NCBI RefSeq assembly: GCF_945859685.1
Contig: NC_079147.1
Coordinates: forward strand, 135,060,645 to 135,124,644
Length of the DNA stretch: 64,000 nucleotides
Source of the DNA: Eupeodes corollae
Taxonomy: Eukaryota; Arthropoda; Insecta; Diptera; Syrphidae
Direction of reading: 5' to 3'
Shown one piece after another: positions 46,790 through 59,785 of this stretch (its first letter is position 1; each line of letters starts with the position of its first letter). The position numbers and the translations under genes were made by a program. The notes beneath the pieces were generated by a model. That model was not told where the DNA came from. It was given only the letters and a program-made list of their open reading frames with translations, and did no database searches.

Positions 46790-48140
46790 TAAACACATTT
46801 TAGGCTGTACATGTTCTCGATAACTATACCAATACCATCTTTTAAGTTTTTTATCAAAAGGTAAGCATTTGCGTCATCTGATTTTAAGCCTTAAATTAAA
46901 ATTTGAATGTTTAATTTTATTTTAATATCTCGAAATAAAGAAAACAAAATCCATGAACTGTTTGAACTTTTAATATAATGGTCTTAGATGTATATGTATA
47001 TATGCACCTTTAACACTTTTACTACTATATACATATGTTTGTACCTCATCTAATTTATCGTCCCTACAAGTTGGTATGTTGGTTGATTGAAACTTAAGAA
47101 CCTTACCTAGAATTTCTTATGCAAGAAAATCGTCTTATACGTGTGGTGTTATAAATTTCAAAATTCGACAAATTCGAAGGAAAAATATTAATAAGTAATG
47201 AAGGTGTTGATGTGGATTTGGATATGTATGTATATGTAAAGGATATTACTGAACCCTTGTCCATCAAAGCAAAACATAAAAAGGGATAGCTATGAAATTG
47301 ATATGCTATAAATACATATACAGACAAAGTTTATACCCCTAGCCTCATACCCACTATAAGATTGCTTTGTTTTTGTTTTATGCCTTGGGGTAGTTTGGTC
47401 AAATAACACTTAAATATAATAAAGGTAATCAAATTGGATAGCTAAATAAAATTTTATAAGGGTTTTCTCAAATCAGTCCATTCACAAATTGCTATAAAAA
47501 TGGTAAGAATTATAGTTTTTAGTATAGTTAGATATACAAACAAAATTCATATAAAAAAAACTTAGATTTTCAAAAGCCACATAATATCGGCGTTGATTTG
47601 AACATGTTTTGATAAGGATATCTTATTCTGGGTAAATATTTTCAATATTAAAATAAAACACAAACAAAATTAAAATGTCATGATCTGACCTTTTGAGAGC
47701 CTTAGTTTCAACCATAACTGATATACTAGGATCATATAACCTTTATTTAAATTTATTTTTAAACATATTATTTCCTTTTTGCAAAGCAAAACAAAATCAA
47801 AGGCTTATCCTAGTTACAGTGTTTGAAAAATATAGGTAAATGTCAACAAATTTATTTTTAGAAAAATCTTAGATTAACGACAGTAAGGGTGACACTTTTG
47901 AAAATAATCCTTTTTATTAGTGTAACCAAACACCTTTAAGAGCTTAAAATACACACAAAAATTACAATACAATTTATTTAAAATATCATTAAAAATAGAA
48001 ATTCTAAATAAACTCGTAATTTTTATTATAACAAAAGTTTTTCAGAAATTATAATTATTAAATGTATGAAATTTGATTAACATTACTAATAATGGGAACA
48101 ATAACATGCGTAGGTATATTTAATTGAGGTAATTTTTAAT
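46790..48140. other. no recognised gene
   Basis: AT-rich, TACATA-rich sequence. A minus-strand frame at 47,103-47,327 ends near a GTAAGG but has no other support. Confidence 0.4.
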
Positions 48141-48148
48141 ATAATAAT

Positions 48149-48505
48149 ATGTTTAAGATTAAAAATAAAAAGTGCGTATTTATCAGAGACATCAACATTA
48201 GAGTGCCCAAGTTTTTCACAGAGAGGCTAAGGGGCCCTTCGGTACGCAAAAACTCGAGACAACTGTTCGCAACATTTGCGAACAATCAGCAGCACGGGAT
48301 CCGAAACAATAGAAAACGAATATGCGGCCGTGAAGAAACAAACACCTGGCTTTCGGATGAAACTGGGGCTAAGATTAACGAAAGGAGGCAAGAAACAACG
48401 CTGGTTTAACGTAGAGTTAAATGTGATAAGCGCAATTACACCAACGCTTTGGATCAAGAAGAAGGGGAAGCCGCAAATAAGAGCCACATTAGAACCCTCT
48501 TTATA
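48149..48505 (+). pseudogene. possible retroelement linker fragment
   Basis: A frame of 86 codons includes VRKNSRQLFATFANNQQHG and, in an overlapping frame, KKQRWFNVELNVI. Such text (a charged segment, then W-F-D/N-E/V) resembles the endonuclease-RT linker of RTE-like elements, but no endonuclease or RT motif is attached. A SINE follows at 48,541. Low certainty. Confidence 0.2.
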
Positions 48506-48540
48506 ACCATATTGGTTTCAAACCTCAGTGAGGAAGTTAT

Positions 48541-48735
48541 ATTGCAAGGAATTACAAATCTTCAAAGAGTAATTCTTCTCATGAAAAGTGCTTTCTCGAA
48601 TTAACCGTTGAGACTCGGCATATAAACTTTAGGTCCCTTCCATCCACGAAATGACTCGCACGTAAAAGCGGTTGAAAGTATTGTAAGGCACTAGGCCCTA
48701 GTTCTCTACGGACTAATGCACCACCAAATTCATTT
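48541..48735 (+). mobile_element. tRNA-derived SINE copy, head missing
   Basis: CAAATCTTCAAAGAGTAATT, GAAAAGTGCTTTCTCGAATT, AAACTTTAGGTCCCTTCCAT and CACTAGGCCCTAGTTCTC in family order, ending near CTAATGCACCACCAAATTC. Confidence 0.75.
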
Positions 48736-49119
48736 TTTTTTTCGGGAAGAGATATGTACGGCCATCTAAGCACTGAAACACAACAAAGCGGTACGGCGGC
48801 ATCCCAGTAGAAATTTAGTGACTGCTCATAGATGCAGCATCGGCATCTGATCGCTTGACACAATTGAATTCCGCACTAGATCCTCCTTCAGTGGTCAAAT
48901 TAACAACTTATGAATAGTCATCGAGCAGTGCGTTGAATGTCGATCATCACTTCACCTGTCGTTCTCTTTGTGGAGCGGGATATCCCGAATAAGGTTATCA
49001 CGTCTTACACGGAGGTAGGTTTTCAGAAGAGTTTGAGTCATTAATTCTTTTCTTTTTGCTGATTTGCTGCGGGCGGACTTGGCAGGAAATGGAGGAATAA
49101 GATATAAGATTGACTCTAG

Positions 49120-49305
49120 AAACATACCTGAAACATCATGACTACGGAGGAAACCTACAGCTTTAAGCCAAATCAAATTCATTACAAGGATTACTCTTGA
49201 AGGATTTGTCAATCCTTCACAAGAGGCAATACTCGTGCAAGAAAAATGTGTATGTTAAATGCAAGGATTGAACACAAGACCTCTGGCATGACAGTATATA
49301 CTTAT
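49120..49305 (-). mobile_element. tRNA-derived SINE copy with B box
   Basis: On the minus strand the head reads ACTGTCATGCCAGAGGTC then TTGTGTTCAATCC (B-box-like, 49,265-49,275), then GAGTATTGCCTCTTGTGAAG, TGACAAATCCTTCAAGAGTA and AAAGCTGTAGG. The GTGCTTTCTCAAATTAGCC block is deleted. Confidence 0.75.
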
Positions 49306-51084
49306 CTTTAAAATGTCATATTACTTCTTAAACGTATAGTTACTGAAAACAACTTTACAAATTGTCATTATTAATTTATAGAAATATTAATTCTTAATAC
49401 TTATAACTATACATTTACAAATTATGCGAACATGTGACAATGACACATCTTCCCCGTATAAGCTTTCATTGTTATGTGTATACAGTTGGTATGGGTACAT
49501 TAAATATGTAAGATCCATTAAATCGTTTTACTTTCCTCTTCTCAACCCTCATAGACATTATATTTTCTGTCCAAAAAACAATCAATAAATAAAAACACCT
49601 CTCACCAAGTATTCGAATATTGTATGTATGTCCTTTTTACTAACTAGATAACTATGCAACAGTTACCAAGACCAGACAAGACATATTTTTCTAAAAATAA
49701 AATAATAAAACAAACAAATAACGAACTTGGCAATAAGAAGATACAACCCGCATTTAAACATTGAGAATATAAATTGTTATTGTACTCGCAGTACAAATAT
49801 ATAGGTACCCAAGGTGACCTTCTTTCAATGTAGGTATATTGTTCGGGAGCTCACAGCTCAGTCACCTCCATTTAATTTGACGACCCCAGTTTTTTATTTG
49901 TTAATAAAGGACATGTAATGGCTCAAGAGGGAAAGTTCTCTTTTCTGTTCTATCGGCTTCCTGCCATGCTCTACCATCATTAACATGATAGTGTGACAAT
50001 AACCAGAACTAAACATTACTACCTTATTGTCTAACATTCTGATTCGAGTCCACTTTGCCACCCCATTTCCATTCTACTCCCACATCACGGTTAAAAGTCC
50101 ATGCTGTATAGGTACCTCGAACCCAAACACAATACTATACCGTTATGGGATATGTTTGAATTGAATAGACGACCTCAGTCATCGGTAATTTCCCTAGCGC
50201 CTTAGCTGGAGCCATCTGAAAGGACTCCATCACGACGAACGACAAGCTCACGCAATGTGTATTCTTTTGGGGAGTTAAATGGGAGCTCTTTTTGGACAGA
50301 GCCGATGATGGGAGGCGTTGCTTTTTTTTGTATTTTGTTGCTTGTAGGATTCTATTCACACACACCCATCTACTCAAGCCAGTAGAGAGAGGTCTGCTAT
50401 ACGTGTACACAAATGGACGACATGTGGTTGCGTGACAGTGTTTTTGTTACCTCGTTGTTGTCACCGCGCTATGGCCGCAGGTACAAACTACCTGGATAAT
50501 AATGACAGCCACAAGGGGACTTTGATTTAGTAGTGTTTTTTGTCAGCTGCAACGATATTGTTGTTTGCTATACTCGTATACCATCCAACCTCACCTACAT
50601 ACATACATATCTACCTTTGGTTCGATGTGTTTTGTATGACAAAAGAAAATGGACACATGTTGTGTCGTGAAGAGGTGGGTGTTTCTTGACGAAAAGTACA
50701 ATAGTTTAATTGAATTAAAAGCTCCTAAAGAATGTTAACATTTAAGAGTGTGTGAGTTATAATTTACGTATACATAAATTAACCCTTTGGTGATTATTTT
50801 TATTTTTGTTATGATTAAAGGTAAAGATAAGAATTTCCATTAAGTTCCTTGTCCTTCCTTTTTCTATATACTATTTCAATTGATCATATTATTAAATAAA
50901 AGAATTTGATTTTAAAGAAATGAGTTATTCAATGAACTAAACATTTAAAATGATTTAAGAGAAATGTGTGTGGATTGTACATCCGTACATATTTGTTAGC
51001 TCAAATCACTTTTTTATTGAAAAGAAACACTTTAATTTGACTTATAACAAAGTAATAAGAAGTTATTTGGATGAATAAGTAGTA
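49306..51084. other. no recognised gene
   Basis: The part at 49,840-50,660 has more balanced composition and an open minus-strand frame (50,135-50,410, 91 codons) with no domain. The rest is AT-rich. Confidence 0.4.
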
Positions 51085-51650
51085 TTTTCAAGGTCTCTAA
51101 GGTCTAAATAATAGATTTTTTGAGATATGTCTGTTTGTGCGTTAGTACGTACGTAGGTACGTTTGGGTAACTTTTTTGTCTCCATATCTTAAGAACCAGA
51201 GGATATATGGACTGCAAATACATTTTGTTAAACAGATAATTATGCAGAAAGATGCAGAAAGGACTCCTAAAAAACTTGAGTGGGTGTTTTTTTTTACATT
51301 ACGAATTTAAAAAAGAGGTTTGGATGAGCCCCACATTAAAAACTTCCCATCCTATCTGTGGATTTGTCTTGCTTAAGATTTAAAAAAAAATATTCGTAAC
51401 AATATTTTGTGTGAGATAATAACAAATTTATGTGTTGAAAACAGTATGTTTTATGAGCTGAAATTAGTTTGAACCCAATACCTTTAATTTTGAAAAACAT
51501 ACTTAAGTCTAAAATGTTCACCAACTTTTAGTAACTTTTCTATTTTTTAAACAAAACTGTCAGTGTGATCTTACTCAAAATTTTACCAGACGTCAAAAAC
51601 GTTTTCGTTTTAACGCTAAGGACTTGAATTAAATTTTATATTATACACTC
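51085..51650 (-). repeat. satellite-carrying element, partial copy
   Basis: Contains GCGTTAGTACGTACGTAGG and TACGTTTGGG (51,140-51,170), AAAGATGCAGAAAGGACTCC (51,249-51,268), then AAAGAGGTTTGGATGAGCCC and AACTTCCCATCCTATCTGTG (51,311-51,360), then reverse monomers. It has the same order as copy A without the right end. Confidence 0.55.
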
Positions 51651-51684
51651 CGCTTCAACTGAATAGACACATAAATTGTATAGA

Positions 51685-52480
51685 GTACGGAGTGTGTTCA
51701 AAAAGTACCCGGAATTTTTAAATTTCGCGGGTCTGGAGAGTACGAAGGTCAAAATTTGTTTTGTATCGTATACATGTCCCTAAAGTATGATGAAATTTTC
51801 AGCTATATTTACTATTTACTTTGTCTTTGGTAGTTGCTAAGGTTCGACGTGTTTTTATGAGCTAAAACAATGTTTGACCAACAAAATAATCGCATGAACA
51901 TCGCTCAGGGGCTGTTCAATAACGTTAACGAGGATTCAAGTTTGCTTGAAAGGGTCATAACTGGTGATGAAACATGGGTGTATCGAAACCAAAGCACAAC
52001 CGTCCCCCTGGAAGCATCTAACGTCACCAACTAAAAAAACACGTCAAGTTCGATCAAATGTGAAGGTTTTGCTTACTGTTTTCTTCGATCATAATGGCAT
52101 AGTGCACAAGAGATCTTACCACAAGGTTTATAAAGAGTATTACCTTGAAGTTATGCGAAGTTCGCGTGAAGCAATTCGATAAAAACGCTCAGATTTATGG
52201 AAAAACAATTCATGGCTTTTGCACAACGATAACGTACCTGCCACCTCGTCGTTGCTTGTTCGTAATTTTGTTGGCCTAAAATAATACTGTAGTAATGCCC
52301 CAACCTACATATTCACTAGATATGGCTCCGTGTGACTTTTTCCTGTTTCCAAAGTTGAAGAAACCCATGAAATAACGGCGTTTTTCCTCGATCGAAGAAA
52401 TAAAGGCCGAATCACTTAGAGTGCTCATGGACATATCATAAAGCAGTTTTTTTTGCGACCATTGTTAAAATTAGAAATTA
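51685..52480 (+). pseudogene. mariner transposon remnant (DD34D transposase)
   Basis: A terminus-like GTGTGTTCAAAAAGTACCCG lies near 51,690. Coding remnants read in order: RVITGDETWVYRNQST (first catalytic Asp, about 51,953-52,000), QVRSNVKVLLTVFFDHNGIV (about 52,046-52,104), EYYLEVMRSSREAIR, WLLHNDNVPATS-type second Asp block (about 52,210-52,250) and SLDMAPCDFFLFPKLK (third Asp, about 52,312-52,360). Motif spacing and CDFFLFPKLK identify mariner. There are several frameshifts and stops, and the N-terminal DNA-binding part is missing. Confidence 0.85.
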
Positions 52481-52569
52481 TATCTTATTAAATGAAATGA
52501 AACAAGTTTTTCTTTTAATATTTTGTTTTTGCTTATTTCTAGTAGTGGGTACTGCTACCACTGGCATGG

Positions 52570-53100
52570 AATCGTACATAGGCCCTTTAAATAGTCCAGC
52601 GATAATTCACTCAACGATAATGTAATAACTGCAATAAGGAATTGTCTGTCCCAAACTGACGTCGAGACTGATAAACTTTTCGTACCAACCACCCCCATAC
52701 ATTTTCAATAAGATTCAGGTGAGGTGAGTATGGCGGCCATTGAAGCAATTCAATATTTTGGTCCTGTACCCAACTTTTGACAACGCGCGCGGATGGCGGC
52801 GTCCTGTTGAAACTTCCAGTCAGTAGGTCCAAAAATATCTGAAAATTTTCGAAAATTTCTTATTTTTGAAACTCAAGGTCAACAGTCCTATAGTAGGTAA
52901 CTGCTCCCGATACCATAACTCCACCTTCCCGACTATGATGTCGCTCTAAAAATCTTTTTTTCTTTCCGCACATAATGAAAGTAATAATTGAAACCATCCG
53001 GGCCCTTAAGGTTGGACTTTTTTTCATAAAAAAACTACTTTGCCCCATTAATTTTCCAACTCATATGGAGTCTGGAAAATTCTAAACGAATACCTTTTTG
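52570..53100 (-). pseudogene. Tc1/Tc3-like transposase remnant (DD34E)
   Basis: The minus strand has LENxWGKVVF-type text near 53,065-53,030, then FLERHHSREGGVMVSGAVTY (about 52,955-52,896), SARVVKSWVQDQNIELLQW (about 52,790-52,733) and PPYSPHLNLIENVWGWL (about 52,732-52,682), where the Glu of IENVWGWL is the third catalytic residue. The second catalytic block, usually QQDNAxxH, reads NRTPP, so activity is lost. It lies next to and opposite the mariner remnant. Confidence 0.85.
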
Positions 53101-53289
53101 TTGATCGTTTAGTGGTTTTTTTTTTTTTGAAGTTTTAACCGGTTTAAATGATCGACTTGAAAGTAATTTTAATTTTAAACAAAAAAGCTATAATTAATTG
53201 TACCGTAACAATTTGGAATATCCTTGTTAGCTATAGTTAGCACTACATATCCCCTTTAGAAAAAATTAAAGCAAAAAATGTTTTGGAAT

Positions 53290-54050
53290 ATTTCGAAAAA
53301 TGTAGTGGTAACTTGACAGTCGTGAAATATTGTTTTCAACATTCGGTAAAATTTTGAGCAAAAACGAATTGACAGTTTTTATACAAAAACTTTGAGATAT
53401 TAGCTTTAAAGTAATTTTTTTTTTTCAAAAATAGTGTTATCAACATTCAGTAAGAATTTGAGCAAAATCAAACTGACAGTTTTGTTACAAAAAAAATAGA
53501 AACCTAAAAAAAAATTAACAAAAGTTGATAAAAACTGGTTTTCGACTTAAATATCTTGCTTAATCTTTGAGATATTGGCTTCAAATTAATTGTATGTTAT
53601 AAGAAATATTGTTTTGAATATTACATAAAATTTTCAGAAAAATCAAAATAGCAGTATTTATTAAAAAATAAAAACACCAAAAAAACAATACTTAGTAAAA
53701 ATGTACATTCTACTCAAATATCTTTTAAAAATATTGGTTTCAAACTAATCTTTCGCATAGAAAATATTTTTTTCGACATTAAGTACATTTTTTATAAAAA
53801 CCCTTAAAAATTCAAATTACAAAAATTACTACGCAAATTTTGTGAAAATTGATTTTTGGTTCTCGATATCTCGTGAATAACCTAAATTTAGAATTTATTT
53901 CACAACTTATCAATCAAACTATTTTATCAACTGCAAAATATAGTTCTTAATTTTTAAATCTTTTGAATAATTCAACTGATAACTTTTTTAGCAAAACACG
54001 TGGGGATGGGCAGTTATCAGTGTGGGTCACATCCCAGCCTTTTTTTATAG
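53290..54050 (+). repeat. satellite-carrying element, partial copy
   Basis: Forward monomers with anchors at 53,541 and 53,708 (spacing 167), phrases CATTCGGTAAAATTTTGAGC and AATTGACAGTTTTTATAC, ending in CAGTTATCAGTGTGGGTCAC and ATCCCAGCC (54,011-54,040). Confidence 0.65.
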
Positions 54051-54427
54051 TTTTTGACAAAAAGTTGTTATATTTTTACGTTTATCTTGGTTGTGGTTCT
54101 CCTGAGAACAAAATGTATGTGAGACGTTTTTGTACAACACAAAATGTCTTTAATATAGAATATTATTTTATCTGTTTGACTATACTATTAAAAAATGGAA
54201 GCTACAACATTGCCATACAATGAAAATACTTTTTATTTTGAATTAAATGATGAAATAACTAAAAATAATAAACAATATAGTAATAATATTATAACAGTAT
54301 GCCTTAAAAATCACAAAAAATGTTAAATTCATCTTGTAATTTTTCACTATATTAATTTTTGAAAATTCAAAACATTTTCTGCTTATAAAATGAAATTACG
54401 AAAATATTGTATATATTAAAATAAGAT

Positions 54428-55075
54428 ATTGAGAGGTTTAAAAGTAGGAATAAAGTTCGAAAGTTTTATGAAGAGGTGCAACGACATTCACAGGTACATA
54501 AACCTAGAACCGAAGACTGCAAAGACGAAAGTGGAAACATCACAATGAACCCGCAGTCAATGCTGAAGATAGGTACCACTTCTGCAGACTGTATAACGAA
54601 CCGAATCCCGCTGTCAGGCAGGATGATCCATTCAATATAGACGACAAAAGCCAACAATCCCGTCCTCCCGACTTAGACGAAATAAATATTGCCATATCTA
54701 AGCTGAAGTCTAATAAAGCCGCTGGAGCGGATGGCTTGAATGCCGAGCTCTTTAAAGCAGCTGGAGATATGGTCGGAAGAAAGCATGTCTGATGAATGGA
54801 ACCTCAGTATTGTTTGCCCGATTCTGAAAAAAGGAGACCCTCTAAACTGCACCAACTATAGAGAAATCATTAACATCGCCTATAAAATGTTCTCTGGCGT
54901 CATATGTGAACGTCTAAGGCCCATCGTCAACAACCTGATTGGTCCTTATCAGTGTGGTTTTAGACCAGGAAAGTCCACAGTCGATCAAATATTCACATTA
55001 CATCTATTGGAGACATCTAGCTAGGGACCCTACATCTGACAGGACTGTAGCGCAACCTTAAGTAAGTAAGTAAGA
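54428..55075 (+). mobile_element. RTE-like retrotransposon, truncated and internally deleted, with 13-bp TSD
   Basis: ATTAAAATAAGAT is present at 54,415-54,427 and 55,076-55,088. The body starts with ERFKSRNKVRKFYEEVQ, then LKSNKAAGADGLNAELFKAA (about 54,700-54,760), WNLSIVCPILKKGDPLN (about 54,797-54,848), ICERLRPIVNNLIGPYQCGF (about 54,902-54,961) and RPGKSTVDQIF. There a deletion joins RT directly to the last ~50 bases (CTAGCTAGGGACC, TGACAGGACTGTAG). The tail is (AAGT)n-like: CTTAAGTAAGTAAGTAAG. Little decay apart from shifts, so rather young. Confidence 0.85.
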
Positions 55076-55088
55076 ATTAAAATAAGAT

Positions 55089-56229
55089 CGATAATTTGAT
55101 TTATTTCTAGACCTACTGAATAGTTTTTACATTAAATACCATTAAATATAATTATCATGCAAAAAAAAACAAAAATCTTTTACTCGCTCAATTTGTCATT
55201 TTTTGACCTATAAAGCAAAACAACAACATAACCATCCTGAGAGAAACAACTTTAACATCAATCAAATCAATGAATTCACTTTTTAAATTTAAATTTGATT
55301 CTCTCACCACCCACCACTGCCCACTAATATATTATTAATATCTTCCATCACCTTCACCAAACGGCCATTTTATTTTCTCCCATTTGCAGAACGTTACTCT
55401 CAATAATAAATAGAGTGTTAGTTATTTATTATATTAGTTTAGTCACTTGCACTTGCGCTTAGCTCTGAGCTTTGTCCTTTTCATTTAATCTCTAAGTGAG
55501 AGCAACAGGGTTAAGCACTTAAGCACTGCAGAGGTTAATAATGGAGAACTAAAAAAGAAAGCAGCGCAATCGTAGTAGGTTTAGTCTTATGTCTCGTCTT
55601 TGTTGGTGCGGTTCTAGTTACAGAATTGCTCCACGAAACGCGCGAAGTTAATGTAAAAGAAATTAAGAACAAAATAAAGTGAGGTGTGAAAAAATAAAAA
55701 AAAAGTGTTAAATAAAAATAAAATAATTTAAAACAAAAAAATAAAGTAAGGTGCAAAAAATTAGTGTTAAATAAAAATAAATACATTTAAAAAAAACTTT
55801 AGTGAAAACCTTAACAATTATTACATTTGCAGCTTGGCTAGATTAATAAATAATAAATAAACGAAAATAGTAAGTAAGTTTATTTTTTTTAAGTTGACAA
55901 CGTAGTATTCAATACTACTAAATTTGTTTTAAATCATTTTATTTTAAGAACATATTTAAATTTAACTTTATAATTAGTTGATGTTTAGATTATTTGTTAG
56001 GGATTTTAGGTACCTATCTAGTTAACTCAGTTACATTTTTTTTTACAAATTTATGGTGTCATAGGCAATTGGTATACATTTAAATGAATATTTAATGAAA
56101 AAATCAGTTATTTGTCGGTATAAAAAAAGTTGTCCTGTGTCTTTAAATGTGAAAAACATTACCATATCAAGATCCGATTCATTTACTTTATAAATATAAC
56201 TTGAGTATTGTTGGCTTTTACTGCTGGAT
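55089..56229. other. no recognised gene; A/T-rich with tandem units
   Basis: Contains a short frame with a hydrophobic run (VVGLVLCLVFVGAVLV, about 55,568-55,615), without a start codon, and the tandem units at 55,677-55,790. Confidence 0.35.
55677..55790. repeat. two ~60-bp A-rich tandem units
   Basis: AAAGTGAGGTGTGAAAAAAT and AAAGTAAGGTGCAAAAAATT start the two units; both contain GTGTTAAATAAAAATAAA. Confidence 0.65.
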
Positions 56230-56400
56230 GAGTTCGAAGTTAATTGCATAAGCACCGCCATTTTCATTGCTCCCAAGAAAAAATGTAACTTTGTCAAGTT
56301 AAATGATCTTGGTGGCCAATTGACCCCGCCAAAATGTGAAATCAGACGTGAAGAAAGCGTTCATTGCGGTGATGCACAGGAATTAAGACATCATGGAGGC
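56230..56400 (-). pseudogene. mariner-like transposase fragment
   Basis: Minus-strand reading RLISHFGGVNWPPRSFNLTK then LHFFLGAMKMAVLMQ aligns with the last catalytic block of the family seen at 40.5 kb (ISRFGPVNWPPRSCDLTPLD then YFLWGYVKS). Both Asp positions have changed (N and H). Only this block is recognisable. Confidence 0.6.
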
Positions 56401-59174
56401 TTTCACTATTTTGAATTATTTTCATAATTTACATATTACTTGCCTTGTATTTCGATGTCGATTAGGACCACCATAAGAGTGTCTTTGTTTGAATAAGCTC
56501 TTTTAGTACGTTTTAAAATTTAAACGGATTGCTCAATTAAACACTTCTAATGACAGTGAAGTTTGACTTATTGTCTTGAATATCTCGACAGAAAACAGTG
56601 AAACTCCCAATTTAATTTGTTTCTTGTCTAACAGAATAAGCTTGCATCCTTATTTGTATGAAGTAAGAAATCTGACAACTTTTAAAGATTTTGATGAAAC
56701 TTTTACAACTTTTCTAACAATTGAGAATTGTATTAAAAATCCCAATTACTTACGATTTTATGTGTACATTTGGTGTCTAAGAAGGGTCTTTTCATTAGGT
56801 GATGATTATCAGATTTTTGTTGGTGATAGAAAACAGAGGTTAAAGAAAATCCATACATCACTATTAAATACATCCACTTTTATTGCAACTTAGTTTCCTA
56901 CAGACGGGCTTAAAGTAGAGATGCTGAATATTATTTTTAAAAATATAGTCACTCACTTCTTCCACTTGACTTCTTGGAATCAGTTTTGAGGATTTATAAA
57001 TATTTGAATTAATTCGTTTGGACGTTAAGAAATCCTAATAATCCTTCCAATGTTACTAAAATTTAGTAATTTTTTGAAAATGTTTTAAAACGATTTCGGA
57101 CTTCATTATTTGCAGTACTTGCCTTAAATTTTGTTGGTCTCTTATTTTTTTTTCATCGCTTGGATTGTTTATTACTAAGAACTTAAAAAAGTTCGTGGAA
57201 GGTGTGTATGTTTTTCTGTATTTGGTTCTAAATACATATTGTAATACCTAAACAACATTCGGGAAAACAACTTACTGTTTTATATCTATTTTGATATTTT
57301 CATATCTTGTTTTATATTTTAGAAATCTGTTTTTTCAATGTTTTAGGAATTCCTAAACTGTTTTGTAAAAAAGTATGAATGTTAAAAAAGGAACACTGAA
57401 ACTGTGAACATTGTTAATTAATATTTTTAAAAAATGAGAGTTAAAGTCATCACCGCGCCGCCGCCGTCGTGCCCCGCTGCCGTTCAATATATTATTTAAA
57501 ACTTTAAAAACTTAATAAGTAAATTATTGCACTTTAAGTGAAAACCCCATTAAAATTTCCTAAAAAATTCGTAGTACTCGGTTATACGGTTCTTAAAAGC
57601 TCGGTAAGAGTTTCGCGGTCACTTTAAAATTAAATAAAATTGAAAAAATATAGTGCTTTCATCTAAAATCGTTATACTCTTAATATTAACAACTCATTCA
57701 AAGTTTTCTAGACGCGATATCCTATGAAAATCAATAAAAAATGTTTGATTATGATTTAAATAAAACAAACAAACGAAGATTGTGAAGAAATTAATTTAAA
57801 AAAAAGAGTCGTTCAGATCTTTATCCAAAATTCTCGAGTTGAAATTATTCATATAAAATAATATTAAGCACAAATTTCAACCAAAATAGCTGGCTTAAGA
57901 GTTGTGGGTAAGTTGAAGAAATTTGAAGACTTAAGTATGAAGCTGTAAAGATGGTTTGGGCATTTCGTCGCAGCGCTTTCTTGGAAAGAGTAAAAGTAAG
58001 CATGCCACTTTTCTGATGACCTGAAGCCAAAGTGTTTATTGACTTGACGAAATTTGGCTGAAAATACTTATGTTGATACCGTCCTTGCCGGCCCTTAAGT
58101 CGTGATCAGCGTGTGCACCTCCAAATACGAATTCAAGCGTAAGTCTTCATTTGATTTTAACTTACTTACTGATTCGATGTGAGTTTGGATGAAATATGAA
58201 ATATCTTGTGTTTCTAGCTCAAAAAAGAATTATTTTGTATTGTTTTGTGCTACTATAACTTTTTTAACTACTTTCGGGCGATTAAGAACAAAAAATGTGT
58301 TCAAGTTCAATAAAAATCGATATCGATAAGACTTCGGGTTTATGGGTTTGAATATACAACGGTTTTCATATTATTTTAAGAAAATTTTCTGATAACTTCT
58401 TTTGAAATTTGTTCACAGTTTCAATAATGTGACTTAATTTCAGGGGATATTATAAAGAATGAACATTTCTTATACTCGTTTGTACATATTTAAGTCGTGC
58501 AAAATATTGTCTGTAATAATAGTTCTATCCCTTACGTAGAATCATATAAGTCTTGACAACAAAACTTGGCCGAACATAGACCTTTAACAATTCGTTCAAA
58601 GTTTCTATGTGAAATGTTAAACTTATTCAGCAGTAAAATCGCTGGCACGTTATTTCTTATTACTCTTCCATTTTAGCTTTTTATAAAATTTGGCAACCCA
58701 TTGGATTTTGAGAAAACTTAGGCTGCTATCTGACTCACTGCTGAGTTCAATGAAAAATGAATTTTTGCTTCAAATATACTAGTTTTTAAAAAGTTTCTTC
58801 AAACTCTCTAAAATACGAAGAAATCATTCAACGAATTCATCTACGTTTTCTTCTTCTCTAAATTTATCGAGTTGTCCATTGATCCATTTGCGACCTATCT
58901 AATAATTTCCAACACAATTTGACATTCAGGAACAATATGAACTAAATATAAAAGTTTCAATGCATCATTTGAAGTTTGCAATTACTAAAAATCAATAAAG
59001 GGGGGCCGGGGTGTTGCTCTTCTTTGTTCCAAAGTATTATAAGAGCTTTTTTGAAATTTGTTATCCGTTCCAAAGAATCAAAATAAATACAGTCAAAGCA
59101 GGACTAGAAGTACAAAAATAGTGGATTCTTAACATAATTACAAATATTATTGTTCCAAGTGAAGAAATATTTAA
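56401..59174. other. no recognised gene; small GC-rich patch at 57,450-57,485
   Basis: A 105-codon plus-strand frame (56,576-56,893, beginning MNISTENSETPNLICFLSNR) and a 61-codon minus-strand frame (57,845-58,030) have no domain I recognise. GCGCCGCCGCCGTCGTGCC at about 57,457 stands out in composition. Confidence 0.4.
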
Positions 59175-59785
59175 AATAAGGGGTATTTCATAATGCGCCT
59201 GTCTCTCTTAGTTCTACATGACCCAGATATCTTAAGCCGTTGGACTTTAATCCTGCTAACTAGGTCAGTGTCGCTTTACAGCCCGTACAGTTCGTCGTTA
59301 AATCTTCTCCTCCATTCTCCGTCTATGCGTACGGGACAAAAATCATCCGAACAATTTTTCTCTCGAAGCATTCTAAGACGCTCTCATCTTTCTTTGACGC
59401 GGTCTAGGCTTCAGCGCTATAATAGAGAACCGGGATGATGAGTGTCTTAGAGATGGTGATTTTAGATGCTCGAGATAGGACTTTACTTCTCAATTGCCTT
59501 CTAAGTCCAATGAAGCAGCGATTTGCAAGAGTTATTCTTCGTTTGATTTCAGCGCTAGTGTCGTTGTCTGCGTTTATAACGGTGCCTAGGTAGACAAAGT
59601 CCTTAACTACCTCAAAATTATAGCTGTCCATGGCGACGTTTTGCCCAAGACATCGTCATTGTTCCTTTTTGATGACATCATATACATGGTCTTGCGCTCA
59701 TTGACCACTAAACCCATCTTCTTCGCTTCCATCGCAATGTTCAAAAACGCTTTACTGACATCACGCTTCGATCTTCCAATTAAGT

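Noticed and set aside
50040..50060. B-box-like GATTCGAGTCC
   Set aside because: No A box or cloverleaf partner upstream.
55568..55675. Hydrophobic helix-like frame (VVGLVLCLVFVGAVLV)
   Set aside because: No methionine start, a stop immediately upstream, and no consistent acceptor in this frame.
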